From contig JAIUOW010000004.1 of assembly GCA_020161775.1 (NCBI GenBank), forward strand, positions 124,001 to 188,000: a DNA stretch of 64,000 nt. Direction: 5' to 3'. This DNA comes from Pseudomonadota bacterium. Its GTDB lineage: Bacteria > Pseudomonadota > Gammaproteobacteria > Burkholderiales > Burkholderiaceae_C. A program made the translations under genes and the position numbers. The notes under the pieces are model-generated. The model searched no databases. It was not told the origin of the DNA and saw only the letters and a program-made list of their open reading frames with translations. This document shows, piece by piece, positions 27,095 through 35,610 of the stretch; position 1 is the first letter of the stretch, and every line of letters starts with the position of its first letter.

Positions 27095-27877
27095 TCAAGC
27101 GATGCCTGATTTTAGGGGGACAAAGTGAACCGCCTCAAGCACAGTTTGTTTCAACTTCGCCGGAGTTTTCTCCAGCAAGACCAACGCCTGATGCCCGCCT
27201 GCGGTGACCATCGGCGCGATGATGCGCCCCCCCATGGCCAGTTGGTCGACCCAGGCCTGGGGAATGGCCTCACCGCCGGCCGCGGCGATGATGCCCGCGT
27301 ACGGTGCGCCGCGGGCATAGCCGGCCATGCCATCGCCGAACAACAGATGGACATTGGCCAAGCGAAACGCCCGCAGGTTGTCACGCGCCTTGTCGTGCAA
27401 ACCGCGCAGGCGCTCGATGCTGTAGACCTCGCTGGCCAGCAGGCTGAGCACGGCGGCCTGGTAGCCGCAGCCGGTGCCGATCTCCAGCACGCGGCCCAGC
27501 TTGCCGTCCTGCCCGCGCGCGCCGCCCATCAGCAGCTCGGCCATGCGGGCCACCACGTTCGGCTTGGATATGGTCTGGCCCAGGCCGATCGGAAGGCTGG
27601 TGTCTTCATAGGCCTGGTTCACCAGCGCGCTGTCCACGAAACGATGGCGTTCGACGCTGCCCATGGCGGCCAGCACCTGCGCGTCGCTCACGCCCTGGCT
27701 TGCAAGCTTCTGCACCATGCGCGCGCGTACCGCCCCGGAGTCCAGTCCCAACCCCTGCGGCCGGACCGGCGCCGCGGCGGCGCTGCGGCCGGCAGGCGCG
27801 GCCACCTTGCGCGCGGCGGGCACGGCACCGGCCGATGGACCCAGCTGCGCCGGAAAGCCGGGCCGGCGAGCCGTCAT
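27095..27877 (-). CDS. pcm: Protein-L-isoaspartate O-methyltransferase
   Basis: A 260-residue SAM-dependent enzyme that methylates isoaspartyl residues of aged proteins as a first repair step. After a low-complexity, basic N-terminal extension of about 55 residues comes the PCMT core: VDSALVNQAYEDTSLPIGLG with the conserved QTIS following, RVLEIGTGCGYQAAVLS (SAM motif I) and GGRIIAPMV. The start is the ATG of an ATGA overlap with surE, implying coupled translation. The N-terminal extension is longer than in enterobacteria. Confidence 0.94.
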   Translation of the reverse strand: MTARRPGFPAQLGPSAGAVPAARKVAAPAGRSAAAAPVRPQGLGLDSGAVRARMVQKLASQGVSDAQVLAAMGSVERHRFVDSALVNQAYEDTSLPIGLGQTISKPNVVARMAELLMGGARGQDGKLGRVLEIGTGCGYQAAVLSLLASEVYSIERLRGLHDKARDNLRAFRLANVHLLFGDGMAGYARGAPYAGIIAAAGGEAIPQAWVDQLAMGGRIIAPMVTAGGHQALVLLEKTPAKLKQTVLEAVHFVPLKSGIA

Positions 27878-28650
27878 GCGGCCTCCCCGGCCGGTGCGGC
27901 CAGACGCTGCGCCGTCTGCGCCCAATACCGCAAGCCATCGTGGTCGGTCAGGTCCACCTTCAGTGGCGTGAGCGACACATGGCCCAGCGTGGTTGCGTGG
28001 AAGTCGGTTCCCTCGGCGTCATCCTTGGCGGCGCCGGCGCCACCAATCCAGTACATGGTTTCACCGCGCGGGCTGTCCTGGGCAATGACTTTTTCCGCTG
28101 CATGGCGACGCCCCAGACGGCAGACCTTGAGGGGTTTGATGCTTTCAAACGGCAGGCTCGGAATGTTGACATTCAGCAACCAGGGCGCGGCGCCCGCGAG
28201 GTCCTGGCGCGCCAGTTGCTGCACCAGCTCGCGCGCCGTGCGGGCAGCGGCATCGATGTGTTTCCAGCCCTTGTCGGTTTGCGAAAACGCAATCGCCGGA
28301 ATCCCGAACAGATAGCCTTCCATCGCGGCGCCTACAGTGCCCGAGTAGATGGTGTCGTCACCCATGTTGGCGCCGTTGTTGATGCCGCTGACGATCAGAT
28401 CGGGGCGGTAATCCAGCAGGCCGGTCAGGGCAATATGGACACAATCGGCCGGGGTGCCGTTGATGTAGCGAAAACCATTGGGCGCCTGGTGCACATACAG
28501 CGGCGAATGCAGCGTCAGCGCGTTGGATTTGGCGCTGTTGTTGTGTTCAGGCGCGACGACTTCAACGTCGGCAATGTCCTTCAAGGCCTCAAACAGGGCC
28601 ACGATGCCGGGCGCCTGGTAGCCATCGTCGTTTGAAATGAGGATTTTCAT
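27874..28650 (-). CDS. surE: 5'/3'-nucleotidase SurE
   Basis: A 258-residue metal-dependent phosphatase for nucleoside monophosphates. It starts MKILISNDDGYQAPGI with the metal-binding DD, and carries HNNSAKSNALTL (metal Asn/Ser), INGTPADCVHIAL and SGINNGANMGDDTIYSGTVG. First gene of surE-pcm-nlpD-rpoS, the conserved stress and stationary-phase operon. The start at 28650 is where the family begins. Confidence 0.96.
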   Translation of the reverse strand: MKILISNDDGYQAPGIVALFEALKDIADVEVVAPEHNNSAKSNALTLHSPLYVHQAPNGFRYINGTPADCVHIALTGLLDYRPDLIVSGINNGANMGDDTIYSGTVGAAMEGYLFGIPAIAFSQTDKGWKHIDAAARTARELVQQLARQDLAGAAPWLLNVNIPSLPFESIKPLKVCRLGRRHAAEKVIAQDSPRGETMYWIGGAGAAKDDAEGTDFHATTLGHVSLTPLKVDLTDHDGLRYWAQTAQRLAAPAGEAA

Positions 28651-28748
28651 GGCGTGAGCAGTTGCAAAGATTGTAGGCGTCACGACAGAGACATTGCGCC
28701 GTCCATGGCACTCCTATGATGCGCACTCGAAATTGATGGAGAACCCGG

Positions 28749-29735
28749 ATGCACGCATGGCTTTGCGAAAACCCCGTGGGCGTTGAAGCGCTCACCTGGA
28801 AAGAACTGCCCACGCCCGTTCCCAAGGCCGGCGAGGTGCTGATCGAGATCAAGGCGGCGAGCCTGAACTTCCCCGACCTGCTGATCGTGCAGAACAAATA
28901 CCAGATGAAGCCGGCCCTGCCCTTCGTGCCGGGCTCGGAATACGCAGGTGTCATCCAGGCCGTGGGGGACGGCGTCACCCACCTGAAAGTGGGCCAGAGC
29001 GTGGCTTGCCTGTCGGGCACGGGGGGCTTTGGCACGCACACCATTGCGCCTGCCGCGCTGTGCATGCCCTTGCCCGAGGGCTTCCCCGCCGTGGACGCGG
29101 CCGCGTTCATCATGATCTATGCCACGTCATATCACGCGCTGGTCGATCGCGCCCAGTTGAAGGCAGGCGACACCGTGCTGGTACTGGGGGCAGCGGGTGG
29201 CGTGGGCACATCGGCCATCCAGATCGCCAAGGCCGTGGGTGCCCGCGTGATTGCAGCGGCCTCGACCGACGAGAAGTGCGCGCTGTGCGCCTCCATCGGC
29301 GCCGACGCCACGATCAACTACACCACGCACGGCCTGCCCAATGCCTTCCGTGACGCCGTCAAGGCCGCTACCGATGGCAAGGGCCCCGACGTGATCTACG
29401 ACCCGGTGGGCGGCGACTTTGCCGAAGCGGCGTTCCGTTCGATCGCCTGGCGAGGCCGCTACCTGGTGGTGGGCTTCGCATCGGGCCCCATTCCTTCGTT
29501 GCCGCTGAACCTGGCTCTGCTCAAGGGCGCGTCCATCGTGGGTGTGTTCTGGGGCGACTTTGCGCGGCGCGAGCCCAAGGCCAACGCAGCGATGATGGGG
29601 GAGCTGGCCCAGTGGTATGCCGCCGGAAGGATCAAGCCGGTGATTGACCGCACCATGCCCATGGCCGAACTCAAGGCGGCGTATGCCCACATGGGATCGC
29701 GCGGGGTGATGGGCAAGCTGGTCATGACCAACTGA
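28749..29735 (+). CDS. Zinc-independent NADPH:quinone oxidoreductase family protein
   Basis: A 328-residue MDR-superfamily protein of the quinone oxidoreductase (QOR) group. It has the N-terminal GroES-like fold with LNFPDLLIVQNKYQ and GSEYAGVI, and the nucleotide-binding VLVLGAAGGVGTSAIQIAKA (about residues 143-162). No zinc ligands are visible. Members reduce quinones or enoyl/2-alkenal substrates with NADPH; the true substrate is unknown. Monocistronic, divergent from surE, ending at the terminator at 29764. Confidence 0.88.
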   Translation: MHAWLCENPVGVEALTWKELPTPVPKAGEVLIEIKAASLNFPDLLIVQNKYQMKPALPFVPGSEYAGVIQAVGDGVTHLKVGQSVACLSGTGGFGTHTIAPAALCMPLPEGFPAVDAAAFIMIYATSYHALVDRAQLKAGDTVLVLGAAGGVGTSAIQIAKAVGARVIAAASTDEKCALCASIGADATINYTTHGLPNAFRDAVKAATDGKGPDVIYDPVGGDFAEAAFRSIAWRGRYLVVGFASGPIPSLPLNLALLKGASIVGVFWGDFARREPKANAAMMGELAQWYAAGRIKPVIDRTMPMAELKAAYAHMGSRGVMGKLVMTN

Positions 29736-29763
29736 AGAAAATGCCAGGCCACCCGGGCCAGCC

Positions 29764-29793
29764 AAAAAAAGAGCCCGCTGTCGCGGGCTCTTT
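29764..29793. terminator. Bidirectional terminator between quinone oxidoreductase and tRNA-His
   Basis: GAGCCCGC-TGTC-GCGGGCTC (29771-29790) is a perfect 8-bp stem. The minus-strand exit has seven T and serves tRNA-His; the plus-strand exit has TTT and serves the oxidoreductase. Confidence 0.85.
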
Positions 29794-29812
29794 GCATCAA
29801 CGCTTGAAATCC

Positions 29813-29889
29813 TGGGGTGGCTGATGGGGCTCGAACCCACGACAACAGGAATCACAATCCTGGACTCTACCAACTGAGCTACAGCCACC
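29813..29889 (-). tRNA. tRNA-His (GTG anticodon)
   Basis: Reading the minus strand gives a complete cloverleaf: acceptor GTGGCTG/CAGCCAC, D-arm AGCTCAGTTGGTAGAG, anticodon loop ATTGTGATT with anticodon GTG, and T-arm GGTTCGAGCC. A genome-encoded extra G at position -1 faces C73, the tRNA-His identity feature, and CCA is encoded. It lies just upstream of the terminator on its strand, with the ppiD-like gene 26 bases upstream. Confidence 0.95.
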
Positions 29890-29914
29890 GTAGCTCTTGA
29901 TTATAGCCGCGTGT

Positions 29915-31852
29915 TCAGCGGTTTTGCACCGACGCATCGTCACGCGCCGCTGCAACGGGCTTGGGCACCTTGATTTGCGCCTTGACCTGCTCCTTGAGCA
30001 GGTTGTAATAGGCCATGGTCTCGGCGGCCGTCCACCATTGCACATACTGCGCGCGGTCCTGGCGTGCCGTCGCTTCGCTGGCCACCTCGCGAGGCAGGAC
30101 CTTCAGCACCTTGACCACCGCATAGCCCTGGGGACCCAAGTCCACACCGGCAAACGCCGGCAGCGCACCGGCATCCAGCCGCAGCGCCGCATCAATGATC
30201 TGCGAGGGCATCTGCTGCGCGCTTTCGCGCGACAACGCCATGGCCGGGGGCAGCACGGCCGTGTCCGGTGCAGCCTTCCAGGCCGCGAGCTTTTCCGCGC
30301 CCTCCTTCTTGGCGAGTTCCGCACCGCGCTGCGCGAGCAGGCGTTGGGTAACCTGCGCCTTGACCTCGGCCAGCGGCAGCGTGCGCGCCGGCGTGTACTG
30401 CGTGATGCGTCCAGACACCAGTTGGCTGGAGGCCGTCTCCACTGCCTCCGTGTTGCGCTTTCTCTCGATCGAGTCGGGCGAAAACAGCGCATTGAGGAAC
30501 TTGGCATTGGCCAGAACACCCGTTGTGCCTTGGGCGGGCTGGCGCGTCACGCCAGTGGCCGTGCGCACCTCCAGCTTCAGGCGGTCCGCGGTGGACTTCA
30601 GGTTGTCCGCCTGCTCGTAAACGCCGTTGGTGAAGGCTTCGGCGGATTCCGAGAACCGGCGCTGCGCCTGCTGCTTCTTGAGATCGGCCTCCAGGTCCGC
30701 CTTCATCTCCTCGAAACTGCGCTGCTTGGCCGTCTTGATGTCGGTGAGCTTGATGATGTGGTAGCCGAACTCGGACTCCACCACATCGCTGATGTCACCC
30801 TTTTTCATCGCAAAGGCCGCGTCCTCGAACGGCTTGACCATGGCGCCGCGCGCGAAGAAGTCCAGGTCACCGCCGCTGGCTGCGGAACCCGGGTCCTGCG
30901 AGTTCTTTTTGGCCAGGTCGGCAAAGCTGTCCGGTGCCTTGCGCGCGGCGGCCAGCAGTTCCTGGGCCATGGCGCGGGCCTTGTCGCGCTCGGCCGCGGA
31001 TGCGCTCTTGGGGGCTGTGATCAGGATGTGGCTGGCACGCCGTTCTTCCTGGCCCGCCAGGCGAGCCGCGTTCTGTTCATAGTAGGTCTTGAGGTCTGCC
31101 TCGTTGACGGTGATCGACTTGCGAACCGAGTCCAGGTCCAGCACCAGGTATTCGATATTGGCCTGCTCAGGCGCCTGGAACAGCGCCGGGTTGTCCTTGT
31201 AGAACGTCTCGATTTCAGCATCGGTCGGGTTGACGCGCGTAGCGTATTCGGCCGTGGCAAACCGTGCGATCTGGACTTCACGCTTTTCAAAAAAGGCGTT
31301 GAGCGACACATCGGCCTGCATGGCCGATGCCAGGCCGGAGCCTGCCACGCCGGCCATCACCTGCCTGCGCGACACGTCGTTGCGCACGTCGTTCTCGAAC
31401 ATCTCCGGCGTCATGCCCTGGGCACCCACGAGCTGGCGGTAGCGGTCCATGTCCAGCTTGCCGTCCGGGCCGCGCAGCGAGGCAATGGTCTCGTTGGCCT
31501 GCAGTTCCTGGGCCAGGCGTTGGTCGCTGGTGGTGAGGTTGGCGCGCACGGCCGTGGCGGCCAGCACGCGGTCACGCACCATGCGCTCCAGCGTCGAGTA
31601 GCGGGCCTCGGGCGAATCAAGCAGCTTGGGATCCAGCGACGGCATGGTGCTGCGCAGGCGGTCCACCTCCAGCTTGTGCGCGGCGTCCCAATCCGCTTGC
31701 GTGATATCGCGGCCATCCACGCGGGCGACCACTTCGCCCTTTTCCTGCATGCGGCTGTACCCGTCCAGGCCAAACAGCACAAACGAAGGAATGATGAGCA
31801 GGAACATCACGATCATCATGATCTTGGTGTGCTTGCGGACGAAATCAAACAT
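29915..31852 (-). CDS. ppiD: PpiD-type periplasmic peptidyl-prolyl isomerase/chaperone
   Basis: A 645-residue inner-membrane-anchored folding factor. One N-terminal span (about residues 12-34, IMMIVMFLLIIPSFVLFGLD) anchors a SurA-N-like chaperone domain. A parvulin PPIase domain follows at about 270-370 (RRASHILITAPKSASAAERD, then GGDLDFFARGAMVKPFEDAA, GYHIIKLTDIK), and a second chaperone-like domain ends the protein. PpiD sits near the SecYEG exit and helps emerging outer-membrane proteins. hupB upstream is separated by tRNA-Val, resembling the hupB-ppiD linkage of E. coli. Confidence 0.93.
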   Translation of the reverse strand: MFDFVRKHTKIMMIVMFLLIIPSFVLFGLDGYSRMQEKGEVVARVDGRDITQADWDAAHKLEVDRLRSTMPSLDPKLLDSPEARYSTLERMVRDRVLAATAVRANLTTSDQRLAQELQANETIASLRGPDGKLDMDRYRQLVGAQGMTPEMFENDVRNDVSRRQVMAGVAGSGLASAMQADVSLNAFFEKREVQIARFATAEYATRVNPTDAEIETFYKDNPALFQAPEQANIEYLVLDLDSVRKSITVNEADLKTYYEQNAARLAGQEERRASHILITAPKSASAAERDKARAMAQELLAAARKAPDSFADLAKKNSQDPGSAASGGDLDFFARGAMVKPFEDAAFAMKKGDISDVVESEFGYHIIKLTDIKTAKQRSFEEMKADLEADLKKQQAQRRFSESAEAFTNGVYEQADNLKSTADRLKLEVRTATGVTRQPAQGTTGVLANAKFLNALFSPDSIERKRNTEAVETASSQLVSGRITQYTPARTLPLAEVKAQVTQRLLAQRGAELAKKEGAEKLAAWKAAPDTAVLPPAMALSRESAQQMPSQIIDAALRLDAGALPAFAGVDLGPQGYAVVKVLKVLPREVASEATARQDRAQYVQWWTAAETMAYYNLLKEQVKAQIKVPKPVAAARDDASVQNR

Positions 31853-31884
31853 GCGCTGACTCTCAGTGGATTGAAAAACAAAAA

Positions 31885-31903
31885 GGCGAACAACCTGTTC
31901 GCC
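31885..31903 (-). terminator. Terminator between tRNA-Val and ppiD
   Basis: On the minus strand GGCGAACA...TGTTCGCC forms an 8-bp stem with a 3-base loop, followed by TTTTTGTTTTT. It ends the hupB/tRNA-Val transcript before ppiD. Confidence 0.8.
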
Positions 31904-31912
31904 TTGTCGTGG

Positions 31913-31988
31913 TGGTGGGTGCTGACGGGATCGAACCGCCGACCTACGCCTTGTAAGGGCGCCGCTCTACCAGCTGAGCTAAGCACCC
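31913..31988 (-). tRNA. tRNA-Val (TAC anticodon)
   Basis: Minus-strand reading gives acceptor GGGTGCT/AGCACCC, D-arm TAGCTCAGCTGGTAGAGC, anticodon loop CTTACAA with TAC, variable AGGTC and T-arm CGGTTCGATCC, with encoded ACCA. It lies 14 bases after hupB and is probably processed from the same transcript. Confidence 0.95.
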
Positions 31989-32002
31989 CACCTGAAACGG
32001 TG

Positions 32003-32275
32003 TCAGTTCAAGGCGTCTTTCAACGCCTTGCCCGGACGGAACTTCGGAACCTTGGCTGCCTTGATTTTAATCGTAGCGCCGGTGCGGGGGTTGCGGCCGC
32101 TGCGGGCGGCACGCTTGCCCACTGCAAAAGTGCCAAAACCGACCAGCGAAACCGAGCCGCCCTTTTTCAGCGTGGTTTTTACCGCGCCAATCGTTGATTC
32201 AAGCGCACGGGTCGCCGCGGCTTTGGAAATGTCGGCATGCTTGGCGATGTGCTCAATCAGTTCGGTTTTGTTCAC
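32003..32275 (-). CDS. hupB: DNA-binding protein HU-beta
   Basis: A 90-residue nucleoid protein with the HU core: [40 protein letters not shown], and the DNA-wrapping arm [19 protein letters not shown]. It bends DNA as a dimer. The start is GTG at 32275, giving exactly the family length of 90; the reading frame continues upstream without sense. GAGGGG lies before it. A consensus sigma-70 promoter lies about 150 bases upstream. Confidence 0.95.
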   Translation of the reverse strand: MNKTELIEHIAKHADISKAAATRALESTIGAVKTTLKKGGSVSLVGFGTFAVGKRAARSGRNPRTGATIKIKAAKVPKFRPGKALKDALN

Positions 32276-32584
32276 AAGGGGCCCCTCGAAAGAGAAAAGA
32301 GTTGATCTGGTTGTCTCTTCAAAAAATTTTTGTCTCCCCACCCTTGCGTGCGCCTGGGGCGCGTGGATGGCAAGTGTGCGGGAGACGGCGTTTGCAGTGT
32401 GCACTGCTGAATGTCATTAAAGCCACGGTCCCAGACCGTGTCAATACAGCAAGCAGCTTTACAACAGCGCGGAGGCGGATTCTAGTCCCTTTTGGCGCGC
32501 CGCCGGTGTGCTCCCGGCGGGCGTGCCTGCGCGCAGGGCGCAATTTTTTCACGCTTCAAGCGACGCCTGCGGGCAGGTGGTGAA
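32276..32584. other. Intergenic region upstream of hupB
   Basis: This 309-base spacer between hupB and the dehydrogenase gene holds the hupB promoter (32416-32444) and a leader of about 130 bases. The dehydrogenase-proximal part (32480-32584) is GC-rich with short inverted repeats such as CCTGCCCGCAGG but no convincing terminator. No gene was seen in it. Confidence 0.6.
32416..32444 (-). promoter_or_regulatory. hupB promoter with a palindrome between -35 and -10
   Basis: On the minus strand TTGACA (32444-32439), a 17-base spacer and TTTAAT (32421-32416) give a near-consensus sigma-70 promoter. The spacer region carries a perfect 7-bp inverted repeat CACGGTC-CCA-GACCGTG (32424-32440), a position where a bound repressor would block polymerase. 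Confidence 0.7.
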
Positions 32585-33673
32585 TCATTGCAACGCCGAA
32601 GCAATTGCGCGGCCCAGGTCTGCCGTGCCGGCGGTGCCGCCGATGTCCGCGGTGCGGGGTGCACCGCTTTGGGGATCAAGCACTTTCTCGATGGCGGCCA
32701 GCACGGCGTCATGCGCGTCCTTGTGGCCCAGGAACTCCAGCATCATGGCACCGCACCAGATCTGGCCGATCGGGTTGGCGATGTTCCTGCCGGCAATGTC
32801 CGGTGCCGACCCATGCACCGGCTCGAACAAGGACGGGAACTTGCCTTCCGGATTGAGGTTGGCACTGGGCGCGATGCCAATGGTGCCGGTGCAGGCCGGC
32901 CCCAGGTCGCTCAGGATGTCACCAAAAAGATTGCTCGCCACCACCACATCAAAGAAATCGGGACGCTGCACGAAATGCGCGGTGAGGATGTCGATGTGGA
33001 ACTTGTCCTGGCGCACATCAGGGTATGCCTTGGCCATTTCGGCCACGCGCTCGTCCCAGTACGGCATGGTGATGGAAATGCCGTTGGATTTGGTTGCGCT
33101 GGTCAGGTGCTTCTTGGGACGCGAACGGGCCAGTTCAAACGCGAATTTCAGGACACGATCCACGCCGATGCGCGACATCACCGTCTCCTGGACGACAATC
33201 TCACGCTCGGTACCGGGATACATGCGGCCACCGATGCTGGAGTACTCGCCCTCGGTGTTCTCGCGCACGATGTACATGTCGATCTCGCCCGGCGCACGGG
33301 CGCTGCCGTCGCGGCGAACCACGGGTGCAATGATGCCGGGCATCAGGCGTGCCGGGCGCAGGTTGATGTACTGGTCAAACTCACGGCGAAACAGAAGCAG
33401 CGATTGCCACAGCGACACGTGGTCAGGAATCTTGTCCGGCCAGCCCACGGCGCCAAAGAAGATCGCGTCGTGCCCGCCAATGCGGTCCTTCCAGTCGTCG
33501 GGCAGGTAGCTGCCATGCTTCTCGCAGTAGTCCCAGCTGCCGAAGTCGAAGTGGTCGAACTGCAGATCGATGCCGAACTTCGTCGCGGCCGCCTCCATCA
33601 CGCGCACGCCCTCGGGCATGACTTCCTTGCCGATGCCGTCACCGGCGATGACTGCAATGCGTTTTTTGCTCAT
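32585..33673 (-). CDS. Tartrate dehydrogenase / D-malate decarboxylating dehydrogenase
   Basis: A 362-residue member of the isocitrate/isopropylmalate dehydrogenase family. It starts MSKKRIAVIAGDGIGKEV, has INLRPARLMPGI (substrate Arg), YIVRENTEGEYSSIGG (typical of the tartrate/malate subgroup), the metal-binding ASNLFGDILSDL and the NAD-binding EPVHGSAPDIAG. It oxidises tartrate or D-malate with NAD+. Seventeen bases after the dehalogenase-like gene on the same strand, with a LysR gene divergent from both, the usual layout for a small substrate-induced operon. Confidence 0.88.
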   Translation of the reverse strand: MSKKRIAVIAGDGIGKEVMPEGVRVMEAAATKFGIDLQFDHFDFGSWDYCEKHGSYLPDDWKDRIGGHDAIFFGAVGWPDKIPDHVSLWQSLLLFRREFDQYINLRPARLMPGIIAPVVRRDGSARAPGEIDMYIVRENTEGEYSSIGGRMYPGTEREIVVQETVMSRIGVDRVLKFAFELARSRPKKHLTSATKSNGISITMPYWDERVAEMAKAYPDVRQDKFHIDILTAHFVQRPDFFDVVVASNLFGDILSDLGPACTGTIGIAPSANLNPEGKFPSLFEPVHGSAPDIAGRNIANPIGQIWCGAMMLEFLGHKDAHDAVLAAIEKVLDPQSGAPRTADIGGTAGTADLGRAIASALQ

Positions 33674-33690
33674 GGTGTTTTCCTTTGATG

Positions 33691-34569
33691 TCAACGTTCA
33701 AAAAATGAGAGTGCCTCACTGACCAGCAGGTCGGGCGCTTCCTCGGCAATGTAGTGGCCGCAGGGCAAGGCTCGGCCGGTCACCTGCGAGGCGCAGGCGC
33801 GCCACAGGGCCAGCACATCAAAACATTGGCCCACCGTCGCGTGCTCACCCCACAGCACGCGCACCGGCATGGACAGTTGCCGTCCCGCGGCCAGGTCCGA
33901 GCGGTCATGTTCCAGGTCAGGGCCAGCGCTGGCGCGGTAGTCCTCGGCGATGGCGCGGGCCGAGCCGGCTATGCGTATGCAACGCTCGTACTCTGCCAGG
34001 GCCTCTGGTGAAAATGCACCCAACCCCGCATGCCGCTTGCCCATGACGCTGCGCAGGTAGCGCACCGGGTCTGACTCGATCAGCGCCTCGGGCAGCGGCG
34101 GCGGCTGGATCAGGAAGAACCAGTGCCAGTACGCGCGGGCAAAGTCTTGCTGCGTGTTCTCGTACATTGCCAGTGTGGGGGCAATGTCCAGCAGCATGAG
34201 CTGGTGCACTGCATCGGCATGGTCAGCTGCCAGCCTGTGGGCCACGCGCGCGCCACGGTCATGCGCCAGTACGCGAAAACGCCGGTGCCCTAGGTGCGCC
34301 ATGACCGCCATGGCGTCCTGGGCCATCACGCGCTTGGTGTAGTTGGCATGGTCCTCGCCCCCGTCAGGACGGCCGGAATCGCCATACCCGCGCAGGTCCA
34401 TCATGACAACGCTGAAATGCCGCGCAAGCACGGGCGCCACCCGGTGCCACATGGCATGCGTCTGCGGATGACCATGCAGCAGCAAAAGCGGTTCCCCCTG
34501 CCCGCCGCGGCGGCCATGCAGCCTGACGCCGCCGCGCATCAGGTCAAAGGGTTCAAACGTTTCCAGCAT
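33691..34569 (-). CDS. Alpha/beta hydrolase, haloacetate dehalogenase-like
   Basis: A 292-residue alpha/beta-hydrolase. The nucleophile elbow reads LAHDRGARVAHRL with Asp in place of Ser, the arrangement of fluoroacetate dehalogenases and epoxide hydrolases. Other elements: oxyanion LLLLHGHPQTHAMWH, and the catalytic His in LPCGHYIAEEAPD. This matches the fluoroacetate dehalogenase group better than esterases. The halide-stabilising residues cannot be confirmed by eye. It heads the operon with the dehydrogenase; the product of haloacid or epoxide hydrolysis, a hydroxyacid, could feed it, which is inference. Confidence 0.82.
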   Translation of the reverse strand: MLETFEPFDLMRGGVRLHGRRGGQGEPLLLLHGHPQTHAMWHRVAPVLARHFSVVMMDLRGYGDSGRPDGGEDHANYTKRVMAQDAMAVMAHLGHRRFRVLAHDRGARVAHRLAADHADAVHQLMLLDIAPTLAMYENTQQDFARAYWHWFFLIQPPPLPEALIESDPVRYLRSVMGKRHAGLGAFSPEALAEYERCIRIAGSARAIAEDYRASAGPDLEHDRSDLAAGRQLSMPVRVLWGEHATVGQCFDVLALWRACASQVTGRALPCGHYIAEEAPDLLVSEALSFFER

Positions 34570-34647
34570 GGCTGCGATTGTCCGTTGCCGCGCAGCCACC
34601 ATCAAGCAATAATCAGGCAATCGATTATTTCTTTCAAGGAAACAATT

Positions 34648-35610
34648 TTGGACCGTGCCGACCTGGAGCTAGTGCTCGCCATCCGCGACCACGGCAGCCT
34701 GTCTGGCGCCGCCGGCGCGCTGGGTCTGGCCGCGCCGGCGGTCACCAAGCGGCTGGCTTCGCTGGAATCACACCTGGGCGTGCGCCTGTTCCAGCGAACC
34801 ACACGCCGCGTCAGCGCCACGGGCGAAGGCGAAGCGATCTGCGAACGTGCGCAACACCTGTTGCGCGGCTTCCAGGACCTGGAGGCCGAGCTGCAGGAGC
34901 GCCAGACCGAGCCGGCGGGCGTGATCCGTCTGGTGTCCACATTCGGATTCGGCCGGCAGTGGGTGGCGCCGGCACTTGCCAGCTTCCAGCAAAAGTACCC
35001 TCGCCTGTCCGTCCAGTTGCAGCTGACGGAGCAGTTGCCCGAACTCGGCGCACAGGGCTTTGATGGTTCGGTGTGGTTGTGGTCCGTACAGGACCGCCCG
35101 GCCACCCAATGGGTGTCCCGGCGCCTGGCGCGCAACCAGCGCGTGCTGGCCGCAGCACCTGCCTACCTGCGCGAACACGGCGTGCCGACCGCGCCGCAAG
35201 ACCTCGTGCAGCACGCTTGCCTGGTCGTGCGCGAGAACGGCCCCCCGGGGCAGCGCTTTGACACCTGGCAATTGCAAAAGGAGCGCGACAGGACAGCGTT
35301 GCGTGTGCTGGTCAGTGGACCGCTGTCCAGCAATTCGGGCGAGGTCGTGCGCGATTGGTGCCTGGCCGGCCGCGGCCTCATGCTGCGCAGCCTGTGGGAC
35401 ATCGCGCCGGATCTGGCATCCGGACGCCTGGTGCGGGTGCTGCCGGCCTGGGCCATGGTCGATGCCGACATCCACTGGCTGGCCCCCTTTCGGCCCCAAG
35501 TGCCACGGCGCATCCGGCTGCTGGTGGATTTCCTGGCGGAGCAATTCCGCACCGAGCCATGGAAAGCTATTTCGCGGAGCGCACCACCAGGCTCACGCCG
35601 AACGCGGTGA
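34648..35610 (+). CDS. LysR family transcriptional regulator
   Basis: A 320-residue regulator starting with TTG at 34648 (DRADLELVLAIRDHGSLSGA), preceded by AAGGA at good spacing. The N-terminal winged helix (AAGALGLAAPAVTKRLASLE, RLFQRTTRRVSATGEGE) is typical of the DmlR-like group. The C-terminal effector domain runs from about residue 90 to the end. Divergent from the hydrolase-dehydrogenase operon across 78 bases containing AATAATCAGGCAATCGATTATT, an interrupted inverted repeat that may be its operator. Its 3' end overlaps the convergent DMT gene by 44 bases. Confidence 0.9.
   Translation: MDRADLELVLAIRDHGSLSGAAGALGLAAPAVTKRLASLESHLGVRLFQRTTRRVSATGEGEAICERAQHLLRGFQDLEAELQERQTEPAGVIRLVSTFGFGRQWVAPALASFQQKYPRLSVQLQLTEQLPELGAQGFDGSVWLWSVQDRPATQWVSRRLARNQRVLAAAPAYLREHGVPTAPQDLVQHACLVVRENGPPGQRFDTWQLQKERDRTALRVLVSGPLSSNSGEVVRDWCLAGRGLMLRSLWDIAPDLASGRLVRVLPAWAMVDADIHWLAPFRPQVPRRIRLLVDFLAEQFRTEPWKAISRSAPPGSRRTR

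Noticed and set aside
34600..34650. AATAATCAGGCAATCGATTATT as an insertion-sequence end
   Set aside because: No partner inverted repeat, target duplication or transposase nearby; an operator for the LysR regulator is the simpler reading.
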